Of a stretch of DNA of 64,000 nt, positions 25,369 to 35,099 are shown piece by piece. The notes under the pieces are model-generated. The model searched no databases. It saw only the letters and a program-made list of their open reading frames with translations, and was not told where the DNA came from. Each line of letters opens with the position of its first letter. The first letter of the stretch is position 1. The DNA is taken from assembly GCF_023094165.1 (NCBI RefSeq), contig NZ_JALMDK010000001.1, positions 124,001-188,000 on the forward strand. Reading direction: 5' to 3'. The stretch is from Crossiella sp. S99.2. Its GTDB lineage: Bacteria > Actinomycetota > Actinomycetes > Mycobacteriales > Pseudonocardiaceae. A program made the position numbers and the translations under genes.

Positions 25369-28300
25369 GGAACCGTGGCCCGCTGGGCGCCCTGCCCGCG
25401 CTGTCCCGTTCGACCCGCCGCGCCCTGGCGGTGACCGCGGTGCTCGCCGCCCTCACCGCCTCGGCGCTGGTCGCCCAGGCATGGGGACTGGCCACCGCGC
25501 TCGCCGGGATCGTGGCCGGCCGGTTCGAGCTGGCCACCCCGGTCACCGTGCTGGCCATCGCGGTGGCCGCCCGCGCGATCCTGGCCTGGGGCACCGAAAC
25601 CGTCGCGGCCCGCGCCGCCGCGGGCGCGAAGGAGGAGCTGCGCACCGCGCTGCTCACGCACGCGCTGCGGCTGGGCCCGGAGTGGATCGCCGACCCGGAA
25701 CGCTCCGGCGGCGGCCCGGCGGCGCTGACCGCACTGGCCACCAAGGGCCTGGACGCGCTGGACGACTACTTCACCCGCTACCTGCCCGCCCTGGTCACCG
25801 TCGCGGTGGCGCCGCCGCTGGTCGGCGCCGCGATCCTGTGGACAGACTGGCCGTCCGCGCTGGTCATCGCGGTGACTGTGCCGTTGCTGCCGCTGTTCGC
25901 GATCCTCATCGGCGGCTACACCGCGGAGGTGGCGGCCAAGGCCGCGGACGCCACGCTGCGACTGTCCAGCCACGCCGCCGAACTGGTCCGCGCGCTGCCG
26001 GTGCTGACCGCGTTCCGCCGGGCGCAGGCCCAGACCGAGGCGATCCACCGGGTCGGCGAGGCGCACCGCACCGCGGTCGGCAAGACGTTGCGGATCGCCT
26101 TCACCTCGGCGCTGGCGCTGGAACTGCTGGCCACGCTGTCGGTGGCGCTGGTCGCGGTGCTCATCGGCACCCGGCTGGCCGCGGGCGGGCTGACCCTGGA
26201 GGTCGGCCTGCTGGTGCTGATCCTCGCCCCCGAGTGCTACCAGGCGATTCGCGCGGTCGGCGCCGCGCACCACGCCAGCGAGGACGGCATGGAGGTCGTC
26301 CGCCGGGTGGCCAAGATCCTGGACGAGCCGACGCCCAGGTCAGGCAGCGCGCCGGTGCACCGCGGCCGGGTGTTCGTGGCCGACCTGCACGTCCGCCGCC
26401 GCGACCGGGACGCCCCCGACGGCCTGTCCTTCTCGGTGGCTCCCGGCGAACTGGTCCACCTGCACAGCCCCAGCGGCACCGGCAAGTCCACCGCACTGGC
26501 CGTGCTGCTGGGCTTCCGCGACCCGGACCAGGGCAAGATCACCGTCGACGGCGTCGATCTGTCCGAAGTGGACAGAGAAGGCTGGCGACGCCAGATCGGC
26601 TGGGTCCCGCAACGCCCCCAGTTCGCCGCCGCCACGGTCACCGCCGAACTGACCGAGTCCGTCCAGGACCTGCCCGGCGAACCACCCCGCATCGCCGAAC
26701 TGCTCGACCTCACCCACCAGCTCGGCATCGACCACCTGCTGCACCGCCCCCCGGCCGAACTCTCCGCGGGCGAACGCCAGCGCCTGGCCGTGGCCCGCGC
26801 CCTGCTCCGGCTGCGCCGCGGCGCCTGGCTGCTGCTGCTCGACGAACCCACCGCGCACCTCGACCCGGCCAGCGCCACCGCGGTGCACAACGCGGTCGAG
26901 CAGGCCAAGGCCGCCGGCGCCGCGGTCGTCCTGATCTCGCACACCACCCCCGAACCCACCGCCGGGACACCCCTCGGCGGTGTCGAGGTGGCGCGGGCGG
27001 CATCCCACCCTCACCGCCCGCGCCACCGTCCACTGTGGACATTGTTGTCCCGTCGCTCGCTACTGGGCGCCCTGCTCGGCGCGACCGCGCTGGCCAGCGG
27101 CATCGCCCTCACCGCCACCTCGGCCTGGCTGATCGCCAAGGCATCCACCCAGCCCCCCATGCTGACCCTGCTGGTCGCGGTGGTCGGCGTGCGCACCTTC
27201 GGCCTGGGCCGGGCACTGCTGCGCTACCTGGAACGCCTGGTCACCCACGACGCCGCCTTCCGCACCGCCAACACATTGCGCACCAGCCTGTGGCGCGACC
27301 TGGTCGCCCAGGGCCCACTGCCCCGCACCGACGGCCTGCACCGCCTGGTCACCGACACCGACACGGTCCGCGACCTCATCCCCAGAGTCCTCATCCCCCC
27401 GGTAGTGGCCGCCGTGGTGGCCACCACCGCCATCACCATCCAAACCCTCATCCTCCCCACCGCGGGCCTCACCCTGGCACTGGCTGTGCTGACTGCCGCC
27501 ACCCTCGCCCCCCTGCTCGCGGTACTCGCCGACAACAAAGCCACCCGCAACCTGTCCCAGGGCAGAAGAACCCTCGCCAACTCCATCCTCACCCTGCTGA
27601 CCGCGGCCCCGGACCTACTGGCCACCAACGCCGCCCACCCCCGCCACCGGTCAGTCACCCAGGCCGACCAAGCCCTGGCCACCCAATCCCGCCGCCAGGC
27701 CCTGGCCAACGGCCTGGCTCTGGCCCTGCTCACCCTGTGCACCGGCACCGCGACCACCCTGGCCATCCACCAGGCCGCCGAAGCAGTAGCCGCCGGAACC
27801 CTCAACCCCCTGCTGGCCCCCGTGCTGGCCCTGCTGCCCCTGGCCCTGACCGAAACCCTGTCCCTGCTCCCCCCGGCCGCTCAGCAACTCCGCCCCCTCC
27901 GCACCGCCTACACCAACCTGACCAGCCAATCCGCCCCCACCGCCACTCCCACCCGCGTGCCCGCCCCCACCGAGCCGGCCCACACCTCCGACATCGCCAC
28001 TCCCGCCCACATCGCCGCCCCCTCGCCCGCCCCCGCCCTCACCCGCGCGCGCGAGGGGGTCCCCCCAATTCCAGACTGCCCCACCCCACCCCCACCCACC
28101 TCGCCAAACCCCCGCGAAGATCGCGACCTATCCACAATCCCGACCTATCCACAGCCCCCCGAAATCCGCCTTGACCACATCGACGTCCGCTGGCCAGGCA
28201 CCCCCACCCTCACCCTGCGCGACCTCACCCTGCACATCCCGCCCGGCGCCCACACCGCCATCGTCGGCCCCTCCGGCGCGGGCAAATCCACCCTGCTCGC

Positions 28301-28754
28301 TGTCCTGCTCGGCTTCCTGCACCCCGATCAGGGCCACGCCACCATCCCCGACACCGCCGCCTGGTCCCCCCAGGACCCGCAACTGGTCTCCACCACCGTC
28401 CGGGAGAACCTCCTGCTCGGCGATCCGCACGCCACCGACGACGAACTCCGCGCCGCGCTGCGCACCGTCGCCCTTGAGGACTGGCAGCACCGCCTGGATA
28501 CCCAGGTCGGGGTTGGTGGGGCTGCGGTGTCCGGCGGTGAGGCGCAACGCCTCGGCCTGGCCCGCGCGTTGCTCTACGCCCGCGGGACGGGAGTGCTGTT
28601 GATGGACGAGCCGACCGCGCATCTCGACGAACCCACCGCGCGGCGGGTGCTGGCCGCGATCCGGGCCGAGTTGCCGGGCAGCATGCTGGTGCACGTCACC
28701 CACCGGGCGGCGGAGGCAGCGGGGGCGGACCTGGTTGTGCGGGTCGGGGCATGA
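25365..28754 (+). CDS. cydDC: Fused CydDC heme/thiol ABC exporter
   Basis: A single 1129-residue polypeptide carries both halves of the exporter needed for bd oxidase assembly. The CydD half has a TM domain (about 20-330) and an ATPase with SPSGTGKST near 369, LSAGERQR and LLLLDEPTAHLD. The CydC half begins near residue 560 (SLLGALLGATALASGIA) and has GPSGAGKST near 968, VSGGEAQRLGLAR and LLMDEPTAHLD. Between the second TM domain and its ATPase, about residues 856-930 are a Pro/Thr/Ala linker that overlaps a dispersed DNA repeat (28125-28153). ATG 25365 overlaps the cydB stop. Confidence 0.94.
28125..28153. repeat. Paired CTATCCACA element inside cydDC linker
   Basis: GACCTATCCACA occurs twice (28125-28136, 28142-28153), 17 bp apart. 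The two resemble DnaA boxes (TTATCCACA) with one mismatch each. AAGATCGCG just before and CAGCC after also match the intergenic element at 48155-48196, and both copies are preceded at 60-90 bp by a GAGGGGG(A/T)CCCCC palindrome (28053, 48084). The copy here is translated as part of the CydC linker. Confidence 0.6.
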
Positions 28755-29896
28755 TTCTGGTCATGGATCCCTCGCTCGCCGCTCGTGCGCTGGCCGCTTC
28801 GACCGAGATCACCTCGGCGGCGTTGTCCGGGGATGACCCGGACGCGGTGCTGCCGCTGGTGGTGCGGCGGGTGGCGGAGCTGGCCGAGGCGGATCTCGGG
28901 CTGGTCATGGTGCGCAACGACGACGGCGGGCTGACCGTGGAGGCCGCGCACGGGCAGAGCGCGGAGGACCCGGTCGGCGCCGTGCTGTCGCCACGCTCGG
29001 CGGCGGCGCGGGTGGCGCGCAGCGGGGTGCCAGTGGTGGTGGACGACCTCAACCAGGATCCGCGGACCGCGCCGTTCGTGCCCAGGGCGTTGCGCGGGTA
29101 CGGGCCGTTCGCGGTGGCGCCCTTCGGCACCAGGGAACAGCGGCTCGGCGCGCTGGCGGTGTACCGGCGCAAGGGGGCCAAGCCGTTCGCGCAGTCCACT
29201 GTGGACGTCGTCAACTCCTTCGCGGTGCAGGCTGGGCTGGCGCTGGTGCTGGCGGAGGGATCCACCGCGCGGCAACGGATCGCGGTCTACCAGGAGCGGG
29301 AGCGGATCGCCAGGGACCTGCACGACGTGATCGTGCAACGCCTCTACGCGGCGGGCGTGCAGCTGGAACTGCTGGGGCGCAGGCTGGCCGGCCGCCTGGA
29401 CGAGGCGGACGCGCACCGGATCGCGGACACCGTGGATGAGCTGGACAAGACCATCGCCGAGGTCAGGGCCACCGTGCGCACCCTCCGTTCGGCCGATCCG
29501 GACGGCGCGGACCGGGCCCCTGACCTGGTCGACTCGGTGCGCGCGGAGATCGCCATCGCGGGTGAACTCCTTGGCGTGCAACCCAAACTCCAGATCAACG
29601 GCGATCTCACCGAGGTGCCCACCGCGGTGGCCGACCACGCGCGGGCCGCGTTGCGCGAGGCACTGTCCAATGTGGTCCGGCACTCGGGCGCGCGTTCGGT
29701 GTGGGTGCGGGTGAACCGGGATGTGGACGGGCTGCGGTTGCAGGTCGCCGACGACGGTTGTGGCATTCCGCGCGGGGTCACCCGGCGCGGGCTGCGGCAC
29801 ATCGAGGAGCGGGCGGCCGCGGCCGGCGGGCGGTGCCGGGTGGCGTCCTCGCCGCGCAGCGGGACCACGGTGAGCTGGGAAGTCCCGCTGCCCTGA
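28751..29896 (+). CDS. GAF-domain sensor histidine kinase
   Basis: A 381-residue cytoplasmic kinase. The GAF domain covers about 14-170 (VRRVAELAEADLGLVMVR; LGALAVYRR). The HisKA_3 dimerisation domain ERERIARDLHDVIVQRLYA carries the phospho-accepting His191. The HATPase domain has REALSNVVRHSGA (N box) and VADDGCGIPRG (G box). It resembles DevS/DosT-type kinases but has only one GAF. ATG 28751 overlaps the cydDC stop as ATGA, so a role in sensing redox or O2 for bd oxidase is likely. No response regulator gene is adjacent. Confidence 0.9.
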   Translation: MILVMDPSLAARALAASTEITSAALSGDDPDAVLPLVVRRVAELAEADLGLVMVRNDDGGLTVEAAHGQSAEDPVGAVLSPRSAAARVARSGVPVVVDDLNQDPRTAPFVPRALRGYGPFAVAPFGTREQRLGALAVYRRKGAKPFAQSTVDVVNSFAVQAGLALVLAEGSTARQRIAVYQERERIARDLHDVIVQRLYAAGVQLELLGRRLAGRLDEADAHRIADTVDELDKTIAEVRATVRTLRSADPDGADRAPDLVDSVRAEIAIAGELLGVQPKLQINGDLTEVPTAVADHARAALREALSNVVRHSGARSVWVRVNRDVDGLRLQVADDGCGIPRGVTRRGLRHIEERAAAAGGRCRVASSPRSGTTVSWEVPLP

Positions 29897-29911
29897 CCGT
29901 GGACTCCGGTG

Positions 29912-29950
29912 CCGCGGCTCCGCTCGACTGGGGACCAAGCGGAGCCGCGG
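29912..29950 (+). terminator. Terminator of the cyd operon
   Basis: CCGCGGCTCCGCT (29912-29924) and AGCGGAGCCGCGG (29938-29950) form a perfect 13-bp stem with a 13-nt loop, starting 16 nt after the histidine kinase stop. Confidence 0.8.
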
Positions 29951-30125
29951 CTGGAGCGTCAACGGGCACGAGGGCCCCCCAAGCGCATGTCCCCCCCTGC
30001 GGTGAAGCCAGTCGACGACGTTCACCGCCGTCGAAATCAAGCCCCCCTGTCTTCACCCCCGTTGAAGCACCTTCAGGTAATCACAGGTTGCCAACCGGTG
30101 TCAACAGTAGTGAAAATGACCCACG

Positions 30126-30154
30126 TTGTTTCTCCACCCACGTGAAAGTACCCT
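30126..30154 (+). promoter_or_regulatory. Leaderless promoter of EspR-like gene
   Basis: TTGTTT (30126-30131), 17-nt spacer, TACCCT (30149-30154), then 7 nt to GTG 30162. No ribosome site is present, so the transcript should start at the GTG. Confidence 0.6.
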
Positions 30155-30170
30155 GCTCAGGGTGGGTACT
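30147..30170. promoter_or_regulatory. Inverted repeat over -10 and start codon (autoregulation candidate)
   Basis: AGTACCC (30147-30153) and GGGTACT (30164-30170) are perfect 7-bp arms 10 nt apart, spanning the -10 element and the start codon. The inner ACCCTG-CT-CAGGGT is itself palindromic. The encoded helix-turn-helix protein is the obvious binder. Confidence 0.45.
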
Positions 30171-30590
30171 GGGGAACACGATGGCGGTGCGCCGCCGCCC
30201 TTCGCCGAGGCGTTGAACCTGCTGTTCGACAAGCGCAGGCGAGCCGACGGCCGGATGTTCAGCAACGAGGACATCGCGGCCGCGATTCGCGCGAACGGCG
30301 GCGCCATCACGCAGAGCTACATCTGGATGCTGCGCAACGGTCAGCGAGACGATCCCAAGGCCAGTCACCTCCGGGCCTTGGCCACCGCCTTCGACGTGCC
30401 GGCCGGCTACTTCCTGGACCCGCCGGTGCACGAGCGGGTCCGGGCCAAACTCGACGGCCGCCTCGTCGAGCCAGGGGCCTCCGACGCGTTGCTGGACCGG
30501 GTGCGCGAGCTGTCTCCACTGCACCAGCACCTGATCATGGTGATGATCGAGCAGGTCGGCGAGCTGGAGAAACGGGAGACAGACCAGTGA
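30162..30590 (+). CDS. EspR-like XRE-family regulator
   Basis: A 142-residue protein matching the mycobacterial EspR layout: an N-terminal FAEALNLLFDKRRR, a helix-turn-helix (SNEDIAAAIRANGGAITQSYIWMLRNGQR, landmarks EDIAAAI and YIWMLRNGQR), then AFDVPAGYFLD and a C-terminal helical dimerisation domain (LLDRVRELSPLHQHLIMVMIEQV, landmarks RVRELSP and MVMIEQV). GTG 30162 is set by the leaderless promoter; TTG 30126 would read through the -35. EspR is a nucleoid-associated regulator of ESX-1; the target here is unknown. The stop overlaps the next start as GTGA. Confidence 0.82.
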   Translation: MGTGEHDGGAPPPFAEALNLLFDKRRRADGRMFSNEDIAAAIRANGGAITQSYIWMLRNGQRDDPKASHLRALATAFDVPAGYFLDPPVHERVRAKLDGRLVEPGASDALLDRVRELSPLHQHLIMVMIEQVGELEKRETDQ

Positions 30591-31213
30591 CCACCGAGCA
30601 ACAGGACACCCTGGCCCGGCCGTGGGCGGCCCGGATCGCCACCGAGGTGCTGGCGCCCTGGGTCTGGGTGCTGGCGCTGCCCCTGCTGGTCGCCTGGCCC
30701 GCCACCGGGCACCGGCTCGGCCCGACCCTGTTGTGGGGCCTGGTGGTCGGGGTGACCGGCGCGGTGATCCCGATGCTGGTGATCCTGCGCGGCGCCAAGG
30801 CCGGCCGCTACGACACCCACCACGTGCACAACCTGGAGGGCCGCACCGTTCCGCTGCTGCTCTGCCTGGCCTCGCTGTCCACCGGCTGGCTGATCCTCTT
30901 CCTCGGCCAGGCCCCGCACCAGCTGATCTCCCTGGCCGCGGCCATGTTCGTCTCGCTGCTCGCCTGCGCGGCGATCACCCTGGGCGCGCGCTGGAAGATC
31001 TCGCTGCACGCCGCGGTCGCCGCGGGCGCGGTGGTGATGCTGGTGCTCAGCTACGGCCCCTGGTTGTGGCCGGCCGCACTGCTCGCGGCCTGGGTGATGT
31101 GGTCGCGGGTCGCCCTGCGGGACCACACCACCGGCCAGGTGCTCGTCGGCGCCGCCGTGGGCATCCTGGCCGGTGGTGGTGGTTACCTGGGACTGGAACT
31201 ACTGCTGACCTAG
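30587..31213 (+). CDS. PAP2-like integral membrane protein
   Basis: A 208-residue protein with about five TM helices. Weak PAP2-phosphatase landmarks appear in order: KAGRYDTHH, KISLHAAVAAG where PSGH would be expected, and WSRVALRDHTTGQVLVGAAVG, which matches the C-terminal SRxxxxxHxxxD motif with Gln at the Asp position. Lipid phosphatase activity is therefore uncertain. GTG 30587 is coupled to the EspR-like gene. The stop overlaps that of the convergent E2 gene as CTAG. Confidence 0.7.
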   Translation: MTTEQQDTLARPWAARIATEVLAPWVWVLALPLLVAWPATGHRLGPTLLWGLVVGVTGAVIPMLVILRGAKAGRYDTHHVHNLEGRTVPLLLCLASLSTGWLILFLGQAPHQLISLAAAMFVSLLACAAITLGARWKISLHAAVAAGAVVMLVLSYGPWLWPAALLAAWVMWSRVALRDHTTGQVLVGAAVGILAGGGGYLGLELLLT

Positions 31214-32547
31214 AAGGTGAAGGCCATCGCCGGATCGGCCAGCAGCGCGCCGACATCGGCCAGGAATTGCGAACCCTGCTGCCCGTCGACCACCCGGTGG
31301 TCGAAGCTCAGCGCGAGCTGACACACCTTGCGCGGCACCACCTGCCCGTCCACCACCCACGGCATGTCCCGGATCGCGCCAAGAGCCAGGATCGCGGACT
31401 CGCCGGGGTTGATGATCGGGGTGCCGGTGTCGATGCCGAACACGCCGATGTTGGTGATGGTGAAGGTGCCGTTCTGCATGTCCGCGGGCGTGGTCTTGCC
31501 GTCGCGGGCGGTCGCGGTGAGCTGTTCCAGCGCGATCCCCAGCTCCCGCAACGACATCGCGTCCGCGTCCCGCACCTTCGGCACCACCAGGCCACGCGGG
31601 GTCGCCGCGGCGATGCCCAGGTGCGCGTAGGACTTGTAGACGATCTCGTTCGCCGCCGCGTCCCAGCTCGCGTTCACATCCGGGGTCCGCTTGATCGCCA
31701 GGCACACCGCGCGGGCCGCGAAGGCCAGCGGGGTGATCTTGACGTCGCGGAACTCCGGATGGTTCTTGAGCCTGGCCCGCAGTTCCATCATCGGCGTGAC
31801 GTCGATGGTGAGGAACTCGGTGACGTGCGGGGCGGTGAACGCGCTGTCCACCATGGCCTGCGCGGTCGCCTTGCGCACCCCGCGCACCGCCACCCGGCGT
31901 TCCCTGGTGGCCGGGTCGTACCCCGGAACCTCCACAGTGGACACATCGGAACCGTTGCGGGCAGCCGATTCCACGTCCTCGCGGGTGATCACGCCGTCCC
32001 GGCCGGAGCCGTTGAGCGCACGCAGGTCCACGCCGAGTTCCTTGGCCAGCTTGCGCACCGGCGGTTTGGCCAGCGGCACATAGCCACCGGCGGCCACCGG
32101 CTCCGGGACCACCGGCGCGGCCACGGGCACAGCCACGGGTGCCTGCGCCACAACCGGCTCCGGCACGGAACCCTTGCGGGCCCGGCGTTTGGCCGATCCG
32201 GTGCGCGGGCCGTAGCCGACCAGGGTGGCGATCCGCCCGCCCGGCATCTCCTCGCCGATCTTGCCGTCGGAGGCCGGCGGTTCAGCCGCGGGCGCACCGC
32301 CGGGGTCGACGTCCACGGTGATGATCGGCACCCCGACCTCCACCGTCTCCCCCGGCTGGGCGTGCAGCTGGGTGACCACCCCGGCGAACGGGCAGGGCAG
32401 CTCGACCGCGGCCTTGGCGGTCTCGATCTCCACGATGATCTGGTTGACGGTGACCGTGTCGCCCGGCTTGACGTGCCAGGTCAGGATCTCCGCCTCGGTC
32501 AGTCCCTCACCGGTGTCGGGCAGGGGGAACTGCTTGAACTGCGGCAT
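31210..32547 (-). CDS. bkdC: Branched-chain 2-oxoacid dehydrogenase E2 (dihydrolipoyl acyltransferase)
   Basis: A 445-residue core subunit. The lipoyl domain (1-77) has the modified Lys45 in EIETAKAAVEL. A Pro/Ala/Val-rich linker is followed by the E3-binding peripheral domain (LAKELGVDLRALNGSGRDGVI, landmarks ELGVDL and GRDGVI) and the catalytic domain with LSFDHRVVDGQQGSQFL. It transfers acyl groups to CoA, supplying branched starter units for fatty acids. Third gene of the minus-strand operon. Confidence 0.93.
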   Translation of the reverse strand: MPQFKQFPLPDTGEGLTEAEILTWHVKPGDTVTVNQIIVEIETAKAAVELPCPFAGVVTQLHAQPGETVEVGVPIITVDVDPGGAPAAEPPASDGKIGEEMPGGRIATLVGYGPRTGSAKRRARKGSVPEPVVAQAPVAVPVAAPVVPEPVAAGGYVPLAKPPVRKLAKELGVDLRALNGSGRDGVITREDVESAARNGSDVSTVEVPGYDPATRERRVAVRGVRKATAQAMVDSAFTAPHVTEFLTIDVTPMMELRARLKNHPEFRDVKITPLAFAARAVCLAIKRTPDVNASWDAAANEIVYKSYAHLGIAAATPRGLVVPKVRDADAMSLRELGIALEQLTATARDGKTTPADMQNGTFTITNIGVFGIDTGTPIINPGESAILALGAIRDMPWVVDGQVVPRKVCQLALSFDHRVVDGQQGSQFLADVGALLADPAMAFTF

Positions 32548-32556
32548 TGTGTCCCC

Positions 32557-33579
32557 TCACCAGCCCAGCGAGCGTTCGACGGCGTGCAGCACCCGGTCCA
32601 GATCCGGCAGGAAGTCGTCCTCCAGCTTGGAGGCCGGGTACGGGGTGTCGAAGCCGGTGACCCGCAGGATCGGCGCCTCCAGCGAGTAGAAGCACTCCTC
32701 CTGCACCCGGGTGGTGATCTCGGAGGTGATCGATGCCTCCGACGGCGCCTCGCTGACCAGCACCAGCCGTCCGGTGCGGCGCACCGACTCGAACACCGGG
32801 CCCAGGTCCAGCGGGGACAGCGCGCGCAGGTCGATGACCTCCAGCTCCAGCCCCTCCTCGGCAGCCGCAGCCGCGGCGTCCAGGCAGGTCTTCACGGTCG
32901 GGCCGTAGGCCGCGACGGTGACGCTGGATCCCTTGCGCAGCACCCGGGAGGCGAACAGCGGACCCGGGGTCACCGTGGTGTCCAGCTCGGCCTTCTCGTG
33001 GTAGCGCTGCTTGGGCTCGAAGAACAGCACCGGGTCGTCGCAGCGGATGGCCTGCTGGATCATCCAGTAGGCGTCCACCGGGTTGGCACAGGCCACCACC
33101 TTCAGGCCCGCGGTGTGCGCGAAGTAGGACTCCGGCGACTCCGAGTGGTGCTCCACCGCGCCGATCCCGCCGCCGAAGGGCACCCGCACGACCACCGGGA
33201 TCTTGAGCTGTCCGCGCGAGCGGTAGTGCAGCTTGGCCAGCTGGGAGACGATCTGGTCGAAGCCGGGGAAGATGAACCCGTCGAACTGGATCTCGCACAC
33301 CGGCCGGTAGCCGCGCAGGGCCAGGCCGATCGCGGTGCCGATGATCCCGGACTCGGCCAGCGGGGTGTCGATCACCCGCTGCTCGCCGAAGTCCTTCTGC
33401 AGGCCGTCGGTGACCCGGAAGACGCCGCCGAGCTTGCCGACGTCCTCACCCATCACCAGCACCTTCGGGTCGGCCTCCATCGCCGCGCGCAACCCCAGGT
33501 TGAGCGCCTTGCCGATGGTGACCTTCTGCGTCCTGGGCACCGTGGTCTCGGTGTCGCGGTCCATGGTCGGCGCGGCCAT
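32557..33579 (-). CDS. bkdB: Branched-chain 2-oxoacid dehydrogenase E1 beta
   Basis: A 340-residue transketolase-like beta subunit: KALNLGLRAAMEADPKVLVMGEDVG, DTPLAESGIIGTAIGLAL, QFDGFIFPGFDQI, and the C-terminal domain VIDLRALSPLD. With E1 alpha it forms the TPP-dependent decarboxylase. The start ATG 33579 overlaps the E1 alpha stop by 1 nt. Confidence 0.95.
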   Translation of the reverse strand: MAAPTMDRDTETTVPRTQKVTIGKALNLGLRAAMEADPKVLVMGEDVGKLGGVFRVTDGLQKDFGEQRVIDTPLAESGIIGTAIGLALRGYRPVCEIQFDGFIFPGFDQIVSQLAKLHYRSRGQLKIPVVVRVPFGGGIGAVEHHSESPESYFAHTAGLKVVACANPVDAYWMIQQAIRCDDPVLFFEPKQRYHEKAELDTTVTPGPLFASRVLRKGSSVTVAAYGPTVKTCLDAAAAAAEEGLELEVIDLRALSPLDLGPVFESVRRTGRLVLVSEAPSEASITSEITTRVQEECFYSLEAPILRVTGFDTPYPASKLEDDFLPDLDRVLHAVERSLGW

Positions 33580-34805
33580 CAGCGCTCACCCCCGCCGGTC
33601 GTGGCGAAACCGTCCAGGTAGGACAGGTAGTCGGCGCGCTGCTTGTCCAGCTGCGCGGTCTGCTCGCTGTAGACGTGCTCGAACATCTGCGCCGGCGCCG
33701 GATCGGGCATGTTCACGCAGGTCTCGCGCAGCTGGGCGGCGAGTTCGTCCGCCTCGGCCTGCACCGCGTCGAAGAACTCGGCGTCGGCCCACTGCTGGTG
33801 CACCAGGTAGACCTTGACCCGCTCGATCGGGTCCTTCAGCTTCCACATCTCCAGCTCGTCGGCCAGCCGGTAGCGGGTCGGGTCGTCGGAGGTGGTGTGC
33901 GCGTCCATCCGGTAGGTGAACGCCTCGATCAGCACCGGGCCGTTGCCACTGCGGCACTCCTCCAGCGCCCACCTGGTCACCGCGAGCGAGGCCAGCACGT
34001 CGTTGCCGTCCACCCGGATGCCCTTGAAGCCGTACCCGCTGGCCCGCCGGTACAGCGGCACCCTGGTCTGGCGCTCCAGCGGCTCGGAGATGGCCCACTG
34101 GTTGTTCTGGCAGAAGAAGACCACCGGCGCGTCGTAGACCGCCGACCACACCATGGCCTCGTGCACATCGCCCTGGCTGGTCGCGCCGTCACCGAAGAAC
34201 ACCATGGTGGCCTCGCCGTCGGAATCGCCGACCACGCCGTCGAACTTCTGGCCCATCGCGTAACCGGTGGCGTTGAGGCACTGGTTGCCGATCACGATGG
34301 TGTAGAGGTGGAACCGCTTCTCCAGCGGGTTCCATCCGCCGTGGTCGGTGCCGCGGAAGATGCTCAGGATCTGTGCCGGGTCGATGCCCCGGCACCAGGC
34401 CACCCCGTGCTCGCGGTAGCTGGGGAAGGCCATGTCGGTGGGCCGCATCGCCCGCCCGGCGCCGATCTGCGCGGCCTCCTGACCCAGCAGCGGCACCCAG
34501 ATGCCCAGCTGGCCCTGCCGCTGCAGCGCGTTGGCCTCCCGGTCGGCCCGGCGGACCAGCACCATGTCCCGGTACAGGCCGCGCAGCTCCTCGGGGCTGA
34601 TGTCGATGTCGAAATCGGGGTGGTGCACCCGCTCGCCCTCCGGCGTCAGCAGTTGCACCAGGTCCGCGCCACCCCCATCGGTTTCCCGCAGGCCCGCGAT
34701 GACCTGCTCCGCGGTCGGTCGGGCGGCGGTGGCGGCGGGGACTCCGGGATGGGGCGCATCCGGTTCACCCGCACGGGGTTGCGTCCAGTACTCCGGCGAC
34801 GACAT
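33579..34805 (-). CDS. bkdA: Branched-chain 2-oxoacid dehydrogenase E1 alpha
   Basis: A 408-residue TPP-binding alpha subunit. The TPP motif runs from GDGATSQGD to FFCQNN. YRMDAHTTSDDPTRYR is the phosphorylation-loop region typical of branched-chain rather than pyruvate enzymes. ATG 34805 has GAGGAGAGGA 7 nt before; the longer upstream frame is non-coding leader. First of the bkdA-bkdB-bkdC operon. Confidence 0.95.
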   Translation of the reverse strand: MSSPEYWTQPRAGEPDAPHPGVPAATAARPTAEQVIAGLRETDGGGADLVQLLTPEGERVHHPDFDIDISPEELRGLYRDMVLVRRADREANALQRQGQLGIWVPLLGQEAAQIGAGRAMRPTDMAFPSYREHGVAWCRGIDPAQILSIFRGTDHGGWNPLEKRFHLYTIVIGNQCLNATGYAMGQKFDGVVGDSDGEATMVFFGDGATSQGDVHEAMVWSAVYDAPVVFFCQNNQWAISEPLERQTRVPLYRRASGYGFKGIRVDGNDVLASLAVTRWALEECRSGNGPVLIEAFTYRMDAHTTSDDPTRYRLADELEMWKLKDPIERVKVYLVHQQWADAEFFDAVQAEADELAAQLRETCVNMPDPAPAQMFEHVYSEQTAQLDKQRADYLSYLDGFATTGGGER

Positions 34806-34834
34806 GGCGTCCTCTCCTCGTCTGCAAGGGCCGG

Positions 34835-34855
34835 CCGACCGCTTGTGGCGGTCGG
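34835..34855 (-). promoter_or_regulatory. Hairpin in bkdA 5' leader
   Basis: CCGACCGC and GCGGTCGG, perfect 8-bp arms around a 5-nt loop, lie about 30 nt upstream of the bkdA start. It may be an operator or a leader RNA structure. The rest of the 294-bp gap to the divergent binding-protein gene holds nothing else I can name. Confidence 0.35.
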
Positions 34856-35099
34856 GCGCGACGGCGCCGACCATCGCCGCCGCCATCTGGTTGAGATGGC
34901 ACGTGATCAACCGTCGGCGTTGACGGTCACTCACGTCATCCTGACATGCGCTCACCCAATCCAGTGACGCCAACCACACGCCGGTGGTCCCGGTGACAGG
35001 TTGATCAAGAACCCAGCGCGACCGACCACCCACCCTGGGCAACATCCGACGATCCCCCTACCTTGCTCAGGGGTGTCGGCTGACTCGGCGGGAGAACAC

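Noticed and set aside
30622..33621. Very long plus-strand open frame across the PAP2-like gene and the bkd operon
   Set aside because: It is antisense to E2 and E1 beta and has the Arg/His/Gly-rich composition of a GC-rich shadow frame; the minus-strand proteins show full family motifs.
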